Source: Burkholderiales bacterium
Lineage (GTDB): Bacteria; Pseudomonadota; Gammaproteobacteria; Burkholderiales; WYBJ01
Length of the DNA stretch: 42,539 nt
Assembly: GCA_020848435.1 (NCBI GenBank)
Contig: JADLAC010000018.1
Location: 1-42,539 of the forward strand
Direction: 5' to 3'
Positions 19,192-28,194 of this stretch are shown piece by piece (position 1 is the first letter of the stretch; every line of letters begins with the position of its first letter). A program made the translations under genes and the position numbers. The notes under the pieces are model-generated. The model had not been told where the DNA came from. It did no database searches and worked only from the letters and a program-made list of their open reading frames with translations.

Positions 19192-20094
19192 ATGGAAGCC
19201 AGCCCGCCGCCCTTCTTCAAGCGCGGACCCTCGCCGGCATTCAGGTTGGGCGTGTTCGCCATGCTGTCGATCGTGCTGATGGTGCTGGATGCGCGCATGC
19301 GCTATCTCGAGCCCATGCGCCAAGCCATTTCCGTCGTCCTCTATCCTCTGCAGCAGCTCGCGGCGGCGCCGGGGGCGCTGGCTGCGCGCGTGGCCGACTA
19401 CTTCACCACCCAGGAGAGCCTACAGGCGGACAAGGCCAGGCTCGAAAACCAGGCCTTGGCTCAAGCCGCCTCGTTACGAGAGCTGGAAACGCTGCGGCGG
19501 GAAAACATGGAGCTGCGCGGCTTGCTCGACGCCAAGCGCCGGATCGAACAGCGCTCGGTGATGGCGGAGGTTCTGTACGGCGCGCGCGATCCCTTCACGC
19601 GCAAGTTCATCATCGACAAGGGGCTGGGCGCGGAGCTGCAAGCCGGCGCCGCCGTGCTGGACGGCGAAGGCGTGATCGGCCAGATCACGCGCGTATACCC
19701 GTTCGTCTCGGAGGTCACGCAAATCACCGACAAGAACCAGGCGGTGCCGGTACAGAACGTGCGCAGCGGCCTGCGCGCGATCGTGTTCGGCAACGGCAAG
19801 GACGGCACGCTCGACCTGCGCTTCATGCCGGTGAACGCTGACATCCAGGTGGGCGATACCCTGGTCACCTCCGGGATCGACGGCATCTATCCGGCCGGGC
19901 TGCCGGTTGCGCGCGTGATCGACATCGAGCGTAATGCGGCGCTTGCCTTCGCGCGGATCACGTGCGCGCCCCTGGGCGGGATCGACCGGCGAGGACACGT
20001 GCTGGTCCTCACCACCCAGCGCGAGCTGCCCGAGCGGCCGGTGGAGGCGTCGGAGCCGGCCAAGCGCAAGAAAGCCAAGCGGGGTGCGTCTTGA
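19192..20094 (+). CDS. mreC: Rod shape-determining protein MreC
   Basis: 300 residues. One N-terminal membrane helix (LGVFAMLSIVLMVLDARM) is followed by a coiled coil (about residues 80-120, LEN...RELETLRRENMELRGLL) and the periplasmic beta-barrel pair with GVIGQITRVYPFVSEVTQITD and the late GDTLVTSGIDGIYPAGLPV. MreC links MreB to PBP2 and RodA. The Lys/Arg-rich end (EPAKRKKAKRGAS) is basic. The mreD start codon overlaps its stop (TTGA). Confidence 0.94.
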   Translation: MEASPPPFFKRGPSPAFRLGVFAMLSIVLMVLDARMRYLEPMRQAISVVLYPLQQLAAAPGALAARVADYFTTQESLQADKARLENQALAQAASLRELETLRRENMELRGLLDAKRRIEQRSVMAEVLYGARDPFTRKFIIDKGLGAELQAGAAVLDGEGVIGQITRVYPFVSEVTQITDKNQAVPVQNVRSGLRAIVFGNGKDGTLDLRFMPVNADIQVGDTLVTSGIDGIYPAGLPVARVIDIERNAALAFARITCAPLGGIDRRGHVLVLTTQRELPERPVEASEPAKRKKAKRGAS

Positions 20095-20609
20095 CGTCGC
20101 TCGCGCGCCCGCAGGAGATCCTGCTGCCGGTCACGACGGGGCTCATCGCGGTCAGCGTGCTGGCCGCCTTGCTGGTGAACCTGGTGCCACTGCCGCTCGG
20201 CGTGCTGCGCATGCGGCCCGACTTCTGCGCCCTGATGCTTATCTACTGGGGCATCCACCAGCCGCGCCGGGTCGGCTTCACGGTCGCATTCCTGCTCGGG
20301 CTCGCGATCGACCTGGTCGATGCCAGCCTGTTCGGACAACATGCCTTGATCTACGTCGCCCTGCTCTTCGCCGCCATCACCGTGCACCGGCGCGTGCTCA
20401 ATTTCGGCCTGCTCGGGCAGAGTCTGCACATCTTGCCGCTGCTGCTCGCGGGCGAAGTGATCGCCATCGCGCTGCGGCTGCTCGCAGGCGACGAGGCGCC
20501 GGGTCCGGCGCATTTCGCCGGCGCGCTGGTGGGCGCGGCGCTGTGGATTCCGCTCTCGCTGCTGCTGCGCCTGCCGCGGCTGCCGAAGGCGAGCTCCGAT
20601 CGGGTCTGA
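20091..20609 (+). CDS. mreD: Rod shape-determining protein MreD (TTG start)
   Basis: 172 residues with five or six membrane helices and few charges. It is the integral membrane partner of MreC in the Rod complex. No ATG or GTG fits: the TTG at 20091 overlaps the mreC stop (TTGA) and is preceded by AAGCGGGG, and the protein then starts as LTSLARPQEILLPV. Family marks are LPLGVLRMRPDFCALMLIYW and the FLLGLAIDLVDASLFGQHAL segment. It ends 4 nt before mrdA. Confidence 0.88.
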   Translation: MTSLARPQEILLPVTTGLIAVSVLAALLVNLVPLPLGVLRMRPDFCALMLIYWGIHQPRRVGFTVAFLLGLAIDLVDASLFGQHALIYVALLFAAITVHRRVLNFGLLGQSLHILPLLLAGEVIAIALRLLAGDEAPGPAHFAGALVGAALWIPLSLLLRLPRLPKASSDRV

Positions 20610-20613
20610 CGCC

Positions 20614-22515
20614 ATGCCCGCGGCCGAGCTACGCAACCTGAAGCACGAGATCCACCAGTTCCGGGGCCGCTTGCTGGTCGCCGCGCTGATGGTCAGCGCC
20701 CTGTTCCTCGTGCTCGCCGGGCGCTTCGTCCACCTGCAGGTGTTCGAGCACGCCCACTACGATACCCTCGCCGAGTCGAACCGCATCGCCATCGCGCCGG
20801 TCGTGCCGAACCGCGGTCTCATCCTCGATCGCAACGGGGTCGAGCTCGCGCATAATTTCTCCGCGTACACGCTCGAAATCACTCCGGCCAAGACCCAGAA
20901 CCTGGACGCGCTCATCGACGAGCTCGCCACCGTGGTCGACATCGCGCCGAAGGATCGCAAGCGCTTTCGCAAGCTGCTCGAAGAGAGCAAGAACTTCGAG
21001 AGCCTGCCGATACGCAACCGGCTCAGCGACGAGGAAGTGGCGCGCTTTTCGGTCAACCGCTATCGCTTTCCCGGGGTCGAGATCAAGGCCCGGCTGTTCC
21101 GGCACTATCCGCATCGCGACCTGACGGCGCACCTCGTCGGCTATATCGGCCGCATCAACAGCAAGGACGTGGAGGCGCTGGAAGCTTCCGAGCAAAGCGC
21201 CAACTACCGCGGCAGCGATCACATCGGCAAGATGGGCCTGGAGCAAAGCTACGAGCAGAAGCTGCACGGCACCACCGGTTTCGAGCAAGTGGAGGTGGAC
21301 GCGGGCGGGCGCGCCGTGCGCACGCTTTCGCGCACCCCGCCCACCTCCGGCGACAATCTGATCCTGTCGCTCGATCTGAAGCTGCAGGAGATCGCCTGGC
21401 GGGCCTTCGGTGAGCGGCGCGGCGCATTGGTCGCCATCGAGCCCAACAGCGGTGCCGTGCTGGCCTTCGTCAGCAAGCCGGGCTTCGACCCGAATCTGTT
21501 CGTCGACGGCATCGATCCGCAAAGCTGGGAGTCACTCATCAAGTCGCCCGATCGGCCCATGACCAATCGCGCCTTGCAGGGCCAGTACCCGCCCGGCTCC
21601 ACCTTCAAGCCGTTCATGGCGCTCGCGGGGCTCGCCCTGGGCAAACGCACGCCGCACTATTCGATCAGTGACCCCGGCTATTTCGCCTTGCCGGGTCTCG
21701 CCCATCAGTATCGCGACTGGAAGAAGGGCGGCCACGGCGCGGTCGATTTGCACCGCTCGCTCGTCATTTCCTGCGATACCTATTATTACGGCCTTGCCAA
21801 CGATCTCGGCGTGGATGCCATTCACAACTATGTCGGCCAGTTCGGCCTGGGGAACAGGACCGGCATCGACCTGCCCGGGGAAATGCCGGGCATCCTGCCC
21901 TCGCAGGAGTGGAAGATGCGCCGCTTCCGCCAGAAGTGGTTCGCCGGCGATACGGTCTCGGTCGGTATCGGCCAGGGCTATAACATCGCCACGCCGTTAC
22001 AGCTCGCGCATGCCACCGCCGTCCTCGCGGCGAACGGCAAGGTCTATCGCCCGCAGATGGTGAGCCATGTCCAGGATGCGCGCGACGGCAAGCTGCGTCC
22101 GGTCGGTGCGGAATTGACCCGCAGCATCGCCATCCAGCCCGAGCATCTCCAGCGCATCCGGGCCGCCATGGTCGACGTCACGCGTCCCGGCGGCACCGCC
22201 GCGCAAGCCGGGGCGGGCGCGCCGTACTCGTTCGCGGGCAAGACCGGAACGGCGCAAGTGGTCGCGATCAAGCAGGGCGAAAGCTACGACGAGCGGCGCG
22301 TGCACGAGCGCCATCGCGACCACGCCTGGTTCATCGCCTTCGCGCCGGCGGAGAACCCCACCATCGCGCTGGTGGTCCTGGTCGAAAACGGCGGCCACGG
22401 CAGCTCCGCGGCTGCACCGATCGCGCGCATCGTGTTCGATTATTGGCTGCTCGGCAAACAACCCAATGCTACCCAGCCGAAGTTGGGCGCTCCCGGCGAC
22501 GCGGAAGGGGACTAG
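20614..22515 (+). CDS. mrdA: Penicillin-binding protein 2, elongasome transpeptidase
   Basis: 633 residues. It cross-links peptidoglycan during elongation. One N-terminal helix (LLVAALMVSALFLVLAGRF), then the pedestal with NRGLILDRNG, then the transpeptidase domain: Ser329 in PPGSTFKPF, the SxD motif at 386-388 (SCDTYYYG), and KTGTAQ at 543. This matches the PBP2 pattern rather than the division enzyme FtsI. It is followed by its glycosyltransferase partner rodA after 62 nt. Confidence 0.95.
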   Translation: MPAAELRNLKHEIHQFRGRLLVAALMVSALFLVLAGRFVHLQVFEHAHYDTLAESNRIAIAPVVPNRGLILDRNGVELAHNFSAYTLEITPAKTQNLDALIDELATVVDIAPKDRKRFRKLLEESKNFESLPIRNRLSDEEVARFSVNRYRFPGVEIKARLFRHYPHRDLTAHLVGYIGRINSKDVEALEASEQSANYRGSDHIGKMGLEQSYEQKLHGTTGFEQVEVDAGGRAVRTLSRTPPTSGDNLILSLDLKLQEIAWRAFGERRGALVAIEPNSGAVLAFVSKPGFDPNLFVDGIDPQSWESLIKSPDRPMTNRALQGQYPPGSTFKPFMALAGLALGKRTPHYSISDPGYFALPGLAHQYRDWKKGGHGAVDLHRSLVISCDTYYYGLANDLGVDAIHNYVGQFGLGNRTGIDLPGEMPGILPSQEWKMRRFRQKWFAGDTVSVGIGQGYNIATPLQLAHATAVLAANGKVYRPQMVSHVQDARDGKLRPVGAELTRSIAIQPEHLQRIRAAMVDVTRPGGTAAQAGAGAPYSFAGKTGTAQVVAIKQGESYDERRVHERHRDHAWFIAFAPAENPTIALVVLVENGGHGSSAAAPIARIVFDYWLLGKQPNATQPKLGAPGDAEGD

Positions 22516-22577
22516 AGCGCCATGCCGCAGACAATGCGAAGCCGAGCGCCTGGCGCGGTTTGCCGGAGAACGCCGCC

Positions 22578-23672
22578 ATGCTGAGGCGCTTCGCGGCAGC
22601 GGCCACGGTCAATCTCGACGGCTTGTTGCTCACCTTCATCGCAGCGCTGCTCGCCATCGGCGTCACGGTGCTCTACAGCGCATCCGGCGAAAGCACGGTG
22701 CGCATCAGTGGCCAGCTCGTCAATATCGGCATCGCATTCGGCGTGATGTGGCTCGCCGCCAAGGTGCCGCCGAATCACCTCATGCGCATCGCGCTGCCTG
22801 CGTACCTGGTCGGACTGACCCTGCTCGTCGCCGTCGCGCTGTTCGGCGAGATCACCAACGGCGCGCGCCGCTGGCTGCACGTCGGGGTCACGCGCATTCA
22901 GCCCTCGGAGCTCATGAAGATCGCCGTTCCCATGACGCTCGCCTGGTACTTCCATCGTTACGAGGGCGCGCTGCGCTTGCATCACTACGCGATAGCCGCG
23001 ATCGTGCTGCTGCTGCCGGTCGCTCTGATCGCCCGCCAGCCCGACCTCGGCACCGCGCTGCTGATCGCGGCGAGCGGCTTCTTCGTCTTGTTCCTGGCGG
23101 GGCTGTCGTGGCGTTTCATCGGCGCACTGGCGCTCGCCGGGCTCGCCGCCGCGCCCGTGGTCTGGAATTTCATGCACGACTACCAGCGCCAGCGCATCCT
23201 GACCCTGCTCGATCCGTCGCAGGATCCTCTCGGCGCGGGCTATCACACCATCCAATCGACGATCGCGGTGGGCGCCGGCGGGCTCGCCGGCAAGGGCTGG
23301 CTCAACGGCACGCAGACCCATCTGGATTTCCTGCCCGAGCGCACCACCGACTTCATTTTCGCCGTCTACTCGGAGGAATTCGGCCTGATCGGCAATCTGC
23401 TGCTGTTGCTGCTGTTTCTCGCCTTGATCGGCCGCGGGCTCATCATCACCGCGAATGCGCCGACGACCTTCGCGCGCCTGCTCGCGGGAGCCATCACGCT
23501 CGGCTTCTTCACCTATGCTTTCGTCAACATGGGCATGGTGAGCGGCATCCTGCCGGTGGTCGGGGTGCCGTTGCCCTTGATCAGTTACGGCGGCACCTCG
23601 CTGGTGACGATCTGCCTCGGTTTTGGCATCCTTATGAGCATCCAGACGCATCGCAAGCTGGTGCAGACGTAG
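22578..23672 (+). CDS. rodA: Peptidoglycan glycosyltransferase RodA (SEDS family)
   Basis: 364 residues with about ten membrane helices. It polymerises glycan strands with PBP2. SEDS motifs are visible: NGARRWLHVGVTRIQPSELMKIA, ARQPDLGTALLI, the conserved loop with LPERTTDFIFAVYSEEFGLIG, and the end GVPLPLISYGGTSLV. The ATG at 22578 follows GGAG by 10 nt and gives the typical short N-terminus; the frame is open upstream inside mrdA. rlpA starts 26 nt later. Confidence 0.95.
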   Translation: MLRRFAAAATVNLDGLLLTFIAALLAIGVTVLYSASGESTVRISGQLVNIGIAFGVMWLAAKVPPNHLMRIALPAYLVGLTLLVAVALFGEITNGARRWLHVGVTRIQPSELMKIAVPMTLAWYFHRYEGALRLHHYAIAAIVLLLPVALIARQPDLGTALLIAASGFFVLFLAGLSWRFIGALALAGLAAAPVVWNFMHDYQRQRILTLLDPSQDPLGAGYHTIQSTIAVGAGGLAGKGWLNGTQTHLDFLPERTTDFIFAVYSEEFGLIGNLLLLLLFLALIGRGLIITANAPTTFARLLAGAITLGFFTYAFVNMGMVSGILPVVGVPLPLISYGGTSLVTICLGFGILMSIQTHRKLVQT

Positions 23673-23698
23673 TGCTCCGACCCACAGGTTTCGAAACG

Positions 23699-24661
23699 AT
23701 GCGAAACGACGGCGCGGGCGTCATTCGGCTCGCATGGCGCTGCACCTTGCTTTGCGCGCTCGTCACGTTGACGGCGTGCGGCACGTTCTCGGGTCGGCCC
23801 GGCAGCGCGCCCGGCGATTCGACGGTGAGCGCGCGCGGTGACGGCCAATCCCCGCGCAAACGCGGCGGCTACTATCTCGACGACGGTCCGGGCGACAACG
23901 CGCCTGCCGACCTCGATGCCATCCCCGATGCCCAGCCGCGCTGGGAGCCTTTGCATCGCGGCGCCAGCCGGCCGTATGCCGTGATGGGCCGCAGCTACAC
24001 CCCGCTCACTTCGCTCGGCGCGTATCGCGAGCGCGGCATCGCCACCTGGTACGGCAGGCGCTATCACGGCCAGCGCACCTCGTCGGGCGAAGTCTATGAC
24101 ATGTATGCCATGACCGGCGCCCATACCACGCTGCCGATTCCGAGCTATGCGCGGGTGACCAATCTCGCCAACGGCCGCGCCGTGGTCGTGCGCATCAACG
24201 ATCGCGGGCCCTTCCTCGGCGAGCGGCTGATCGATCTCTCCTACGTTGCCGCGCACAGGCTCGATATCGTGCGTAACGGGGCCGCGCTGGTCGAGGTGGA
24301 AACCATCCTGCCGCAAGCGAATCCCCCGGCCATCGAGGCGAGCGTCGCGGCGCCATCGCCGGCCAATGCACTCGCCGAAAACACGCAGTCACCGCAGCCG
24401 GGCGAGGCTCCCGCGGCCCTGCCCGCGCCGGGACACTATCTCCAGCTTGCCGCCTTCAGTGTACGAGCGAATGCCGAACGCTATCTCGAGGCGCTGCGCA
24501 GCCAGCTCGGCGAGCTCGACGCGGTGCTCAGCATCGCCAACTCGGATCAGTTCTTCCGCGTGCATGCCGGCCCGTATGCCAGCCGGACGGCGGCATTGCA
24601 GGCGGCCGAGCGCATCGGCCAGCGCCTGGGCGCGACACCGATACTGGCAGCGCCGCGCTGA
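23699..24661 (+). CDS. rlpA: Septal ring lytic transglycosylase RlpA lipoprotein
   Basis: 320 residues. A lipoprotein signal ends in the lipobox LTAC (Cys near residue 23). The double-psi beta-barrel domain (about residues 110-200) shows GIATWYGRRYHGQRTSSGEVYD and RVTNLANGRAVVVRINDRGPF, including the catalytic Asp. An Ala/Pro linker leads to a C-terminal SPOR domain (GHYLQLAAFSVRANAERYLE, FFRVHAGPYAS) that binds stripped septal glycan. It closes the Rod operon; dacA, its frequent neighbour, is not here. Confidence 0.93.
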   Translation: MRNDGAGVIRLAWRCTLLCALVTLTACGTFSGRPGSAPGDSTVSARGDGQSPRKRGGYYLDDGPGDNAPADLDAIPDAQPRWEPLHRGASRPYAVMGRSYTPLTSLGAYRERGIATWYGRRYHGQRTSSGEVYDMYAMTGAHTTLPIPSYARVTNLANGRAVVVRINDRGPFLGERLIDLSYVAAHRLDIVRNGAALVEVETILPQANPPAIEASVAAPSPANALAENTQSPQPGEAPAALPAPGHYLQLAAFSVRANAERYLEALRSQLGELDAVLSIANSDQFFRVHAGPYASRTAALQAAERIGQRLGATPILAAPR

Positions 24662-24663
24662 GC

Positions 24664-24942
24664 GTGCCGAAAATCGCCATCATCGTCGAGTTCGAGCCTC
24701 GCCCCGAATGCCGGGCCGAGTTTCTCGACCAGCTTCGCATCGATGCCGCCGAGACACTGCGCGACGAGGGTTGCCTGCGTATGGAGGTCCTGCTGGTGCG
24801 CGATGGCGAGCGCGTGATCCTGTCCGAGCTGTGGCGCGATGACGCCGCGATCGAGGCGCACCGCGGCAAGCCCGGACACTCCCATGCCTGGCAGGCGCCG
24901 CTGTTGAAGTCCAAGCGGGTCAGCGTCTGCGAAACCGACTGA
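24664..24942 (+). CDS. Small ABM (antibiotic biosynthesis monooxygenase-like) domain protein
   Basis: 92 residues from a GTG two bases after the rlpA stop. The ferredoxin-like ABM/YgiN fold is suggested by the N-terminal strand KIAIIVEFEPRPECRAEFLDQL, EGCLRMEVL, ILSELWRDDAAIEAHRGKPGH and a closing strand. Members are small dimeric oxygenases or stress proteins acting on quinones or other aromatics; no substrate can be named. The GTG has no strong ribosome binding site, so translation may depend on coupling to rlpA. It is convergent with hslU, 18 nt away. Confidence 0.75.
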   Translation: MPKIAIIVEFEPRPECRAEFLDQLRIDAAETLRDEGCLRMEVLLVRDGERVILSELWRDDAAIEAHRGKPGHSHAWQAPLLKSKRVSVCETD

Positions 24943-24960
24943 TCCCAGGCAAGTCTGTCG

Positions 24961-26289
24961 CTATAGCACGTAGCGGGCGAGATCCTCGCTTTGCGCGAGA
25001 TCCTTGAGCTTCGCATCGACGTAGGCAGCATCGATCGCGATCGACGCGCCTTCATGCCTGGTCGCGTCGAACGATAGCTCCTCGAGCAGCTTCTCCATGA
25101 CCGTGTAGAGCCGGCGCGCGCCGATGTTCTCGGTTTTTTCGTTCACCTGGAATGCGATCTCCGCCAGGCGCCGAATCCCCTCCGGGTGGAAATCGAGCCG
25201 CACCGACTCGGTGCCGAGCAGCGCCTGGTACTGCTTGGTGAGGCAGGCATCGGTGTTGGTGAGGATCTGTTCGAACTCGCCGACGCCGAGCGAATCGAGC
25301 TCGACCCGGATCGGAAAGCGGCCCTGTAACTCGGGGATCAGATCCGAGGGCTTGGAAAGATGAAAGGCACCGCTCGCGATGAAAAGCACGTGATCGGTAC
25401 GCACCATGCCGTACTTGGTGGTGATCGTCGTTCCCTCGACCAGGGGCAGCAGGTCGCGCTGCACGCCCTGGCGCGAGACATCCGCGCCATGGGTGTCGCT
25501 GCGCGCGGTGATCTTGTCGATTTCGTCCAGAAAGACGATGCCGTTCTGCTCCACGTTGGCGAGCGCGCGCGTCTTCAGATCTTCGTCGTTGACCAGCTTC
25601 GCCGCCTCTTCCTCGGTCAGGAGCTTCATCGCCTCGCGAATGCGCAGCTTGCGCAGCCGCTTGCGCGACCCGGTGAGATTCTGGAACATGCCCTGGATCT
25701 GCGACGTGAGATCCTCCATGCCGGGCGGGGCGAGGATCTCCATGTGCGGCTGCGCGACCGCCACTTCCAGCTCGATCTCCCGATCGTCCAGCTCGCCCTC
25801 GCGCAGGCGCTTGCGGAATTTCTGCCGCGTGGCCGAATCGCGCTCGGCGCCATCGCCGAAGCCCGCTTCCCGCGGCGGCGGCAAGAGGGCATCCAGGATG
25901 CGCTCTTCGGCGGCATCCTCGGCCTGGTGGCGCACCTTGCGCGTCTCGGCTTCGCGCGTCTGCTTGATGGCGCTCTCCACCAAGTCGCGCACGATCGTGT
26001 CGACGTCGCGGCCGACGTAGCCGACCTCGGTGAACTTGGTCGCCTCGACCTTGATGAACGGCGCCTCGGCGAGCTTCGCCAGCCGGCGCGCGATCTCGGT
26101 CTTGCCCACGCCGGTGGGACCGATCATGAGGATGTTCTTCGGCGTGATCTCCTGGCGCAGCGGCTCGTCGACGCGTTGCCGCCGCCAGCGATTGCGTAAG
26201 GCGATCGCTACAGCGCGCTTGGCGGCCGTCTGGCCGATGATGTGCTTATCGAGCTCGTGGACGATTTCCTGCGGTGTCATCCCGGACAT
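24961..26289 (-). CDS. hslU: ATP-dependent protease ATPase subunit HslU
   Basis: 442 residues, AAA+ unfoldase that feeds substrates to HslV. Walker A is [14 protein letters not shown], Walker [12 protein letters not shown], and the pore motif GYVGRD follows Walker A by about 30 residues. A charged insertion domain spans roughly residues 110-240. The C-terminus EDLARYVL is the tail that docks into Hsl[15 protein letters not shown] at 26289 matches E. coli HslU (MSEMTPREIV), so this ATG was kept over 26280. hslV ends 10 nt upstream. Confidence 0.96.
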   Translation of the reverse strand: MSGMTPQEIVHELDKHIIGQTAAKRAVAIALRNRWRRQRVDEPLRQEITPKNILMIGPTGVGKTEIARRLAKLAEAPFIKVEATKFTEVGYVGRDVDTIVRDLVESAIKQTREAETRKVRHQAEDAAEERILDALLPPPREAGFGDGAERDSATRQKFRKRLREGELDDREIELEVAVAQPHMEILAPPGMEDLTSQIQGMFQNLTGSRKRLRKLRIREAMKLLTEEEAAKLVNDEDLKTRALANVEQNGIVFLDEIDKITARSDTHGADVSRQGVQRDLLPLVEGTTITTKYGMVRTDHVLFIASGAFHLSKPSDLIPELQGRFPIRVELDSLGVGEFEQILTNTDACLTKQYQALLGTESVRLDFHPEGIRRLAEIAFQVNEKTENIGARRLYTVMEKLLEELSFDATRHEGASIAIDAAYVDAKLKDLAQSEDLARYVL

Positions 26290-26299
26290 GTGGCTTGAC

Positions 26300-26842
26300 T
26301 CACTCCAACGACTCGATGACGTGCTGCTGATTGGTGTAGATGCACAGGTCGCCCGCGATCGCCAGCGAGCGTTGGACGATTTCGATCGGCGCAAGCTCGG
26401 TATTGTCGATCAGTGCCCGCGCGGCCGCCTGTGCGTAGGCCCCACCGCTGCCGATCGCGATGATGCCGTACTCGGGCTCCAGCACGTCGCCGTTGCCCGT
26501 GATGATGAGCGACACGGCGTGGTCGGCGACGGCGAGCATGGCCTCGAGCCGGCGCAGGATGCGATCGGTGCGCCAATCCTTGGCCAGCTCGACCGCCGAG
26601 CGCAGCAGGTTTCCCTGGTGCTTCTCGAGCTTGGCTTCGAAGCGTTCGAACAACGTGAATGCATCGGCGGTACCGCCTGCGAATCCGCTCAGGATCCTGT
26701 CCTGGTACATGCGCCGCACCTTGCGGGCGCTCGCCTTTACCACCACGTTGCCGAGCGTAACCTGACCGTCGCCGCCCATGGCCACGCGCGAGCCGCGCCG
26801 CACGCTGAGTATGGTCGTGCCGTGAAAGTCCAAGCTTGCCAT
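26300..26842 (-). CDS. hslV: ATP-dependent protease peptidase subunit HslV
   Basis: 180 residues, proteasome-beta-like peptidase. The active N-terminal threonine is Thr9 in [11 protein letters not shown], exposed after removal of an eight-residue propeptide (MASLDFHG), as in many betaproteobacteria; E. coli removes only Met. Other marks are [30 protein letters not shown] and [12 protein letters not shown]. It precedes hslU in a two-gene operon. A TATAAT hexamer on this strand (27010 to 27005) may be its -10 box, but there is no clear sigma-32 or -35 element. Confidence 0.96.
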   Translation of the reverse strand: MASLDFHGTTILSVRRGSRVAMGGDGQVTLGNVVVKASARKVRRMYQDRILSGFAGGTADAFTLFERFEAKLEKHQGNLLRSAVELAKDWRTDRILRRLEAMLAVADHAVSLIITGNGDVLEPEYGIIAIGSGGAYAQAAARALIDNTELAPIEIVQRSLAIAGDLCIYTNQQHVIESLE

Positions 26843-27012
26843 GTCGTCGTTTTGGAGCCTGTCGGCGTCGCCGCACTACGAGCAGCGCAAAGCGTGCCTG
26901 GCCGATACACCGCGGTCGCAGGCGTCACGGCCGTCGAGGCAGGCCGCAACCGCCGCGGGAACGCTATCGATCATGGGAACTTCGCGCAAGAAAGCTGCGT
27001 CTCGATTATACG

Positions 27013-27034
27013 CCCGGCCTGCCAACGGGCCGGG
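27013..27034. repeat. Inverted repeat in the hslV-dmeF divergent region
   Basis: CCCGGCC (27013-27019) and GGCCGGG (27028-27034) form a perfect 7-bp stem with an 8-nt loop, immediately upstream of the minus-strand TATAAT at 27010-27005. No T run follows on either strand. The position fits an operator or polymerase-blocking site for hslVU better than a terminator, but no regulator is known. Confidence 0.4.
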
Positions 27035-27095
27035 AACTCAGGCTAACATCAAAGCTGCGCACCCCGCGGCGGGGCGCCACGGATACAGAACCTAT

Positions 27096-27111
27096 CGAAC
27101 CTCGGGGTTCG
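27096..27111 (+). repeat. Hairpin just upstream of the dmeF start codon
   Basis: CGAACC-TCGG-GGTTCG is a perfect 6-bp stem with a tetraloop, ending 14 nt before the dmeF ATG. The usual ribosome-binding position carries no purine-rich site. It could influence dmeF translation or be a half of a metal-regulator operator. This is inference from position only. Confidence 0.4.
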
Positions 27112-27125
27112 ACCACGCATCACCG

Positions 27126-28037
27126 ATGAACGACTCGCTCTCGCGCTGGCGCCAGCCGCACGACTTCCGACACGCTCGCGAGGGTGCGGCGGAAAAGCGG
27201 CTGCGCTGGGTGATCGCGATCACCGTCGTGACCATGGTCGCCGAGCTCGCGGGCGGCTACGTCTTCGGCTCGATGGCGCTCATCGCCGACGGCTGGCACA
27301 TGGGATCGCACGCCGCCGCGTTGTCGATCTCCGTAATGGGTTACGTGGCCGCGCGCTACTTCGTCGGCCACGTTCACTTCACCTTCGGCACGGGCAAGAT
27401 CGGCCCGCTCACCGCCTACACCAGTGCCATGCTGCTCGGCGCGGTGGCGATCGTCATGGCGATCCAGTCGGTGCAGCGGCTCATCTCGCCCATTGCCGTG
27501 CACTTCGACGAGGCGCTCGCGGTCGCGACCGTGGGCCTCCTGGTGAACATCGTATGCGCCTGGCTCCTGCGCGAGCGTCACGCTCATGGCCACGGTCATG
27601 CCCGCCACGCCCACCACCACGATCAGAATCTCGCCGCCGCGTATTTGCACGTACTGGCCGATGCGCTTACCTCCCTGCTCGCCATCGCGGCGCTGCTCGG
27701 CGGCAAGCTGTTCGGCTGGGTGGCGCTCGATGCCGCCATGGGCCTGGTCGGCGCGGTGGTGATCGCGCAATGGTCGATCGGGCTCGCGCGCCGCTCGGGC
27801 CGAGTGCTGCTGGATGCCGAAGACACCGGGCCCTTGACCGAGCGCGTGCGCGATCTGCTGGAAGCAGGCGATGCGCGCGTCGCCGATCTGCACCTCTGGC
27901 GAGTCGGCCTGGACGCGTATGCGTGCATCGCCACGGTGGTGACACGCGAGGCAGTATCCGCGGACACGCTCAAGGCGAGGCTCGCCCAGGTGGACGAGAT
28001 TCGCCACGTCACGATCGAGGTGAATCGCTGCGAATGA
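27126..28037 (+). CDS. dmeF: CDF-family divalent metal efflux transporter, DmeF type
   Basis: 303 residues, six membrane helices and a cytoplasmic C-terminal domain. It exports Co/Ni/Zn-type ions using the proton gradient. Metal-site motifs are MALIADGWHMGSHA in helix 2 and LHVLADALTSLLAI in helix 5. Between helices 4 and 5 is a His-rich loop (HAHGHGHARHAHHH) typical of CDF proteins. The N-terminal WRQPHDFRHAREGAAEKR and AELAGGYVFGSMAL resemble DmeF rather than CzcD. The ATG lacks a clear ribosome binding site. It converges on the COG0523 GTPase gene. Confidence 0.85.
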   Translation: MNDSLSRWRQPHDFRHAREGAAEKRLRWVIAITVVTMVAELAGGYVFGSMALIADGWHMGSHAAALSISVMGYVAARYFVGHVHFTFGTGKIGPLTAYTSAMLLGAVAIVMAIQSVQRLISPIAVHFDEALAVATVGLLVNIVCAWLLRERHAHGHGHARHAHHHDQNLAAAYLHVLADALTSLLAIAALLGGKLFGWVALDAAMGLVGAVVIAQWSIGLARRSGRVLLDAEDTGPLTERVRDLLEAGDARVADLHLWRVGLDAYACIATVVTREAVSADTLKARLAQVDEIRHVTIEVNRCE

Positions 28038-28194
28038 CGCGCAGCGCTCACCGCGAGGCATCGCGTCATCGCGCAACGTTCCCGACCTCGGTCTCTTCGA
28101 ACCCACATCGCGGCGCGGCTCGCCCGGAGCCTCGCTTGGCCCGACCGGCGCCGCCATCGTGCTTTCTATCCGTCGCCGGCTTCGGGCGAGCGCA

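Noticed and set aside
22466..23698. An open frame running through rodA in another frame and into rlpA
   Set aside because: It looks like a fusion, but the upstream part is a shadow of rodA; rlpA has its own start, lipoprotein signal and spacing.
28117..28131. GGCTC-GCCCG-GAGCC hairpin between dmeF and the COG0523 gene as a terminator
   Set aside because: The stem is only 5 bp and there is no T tract on either strand.
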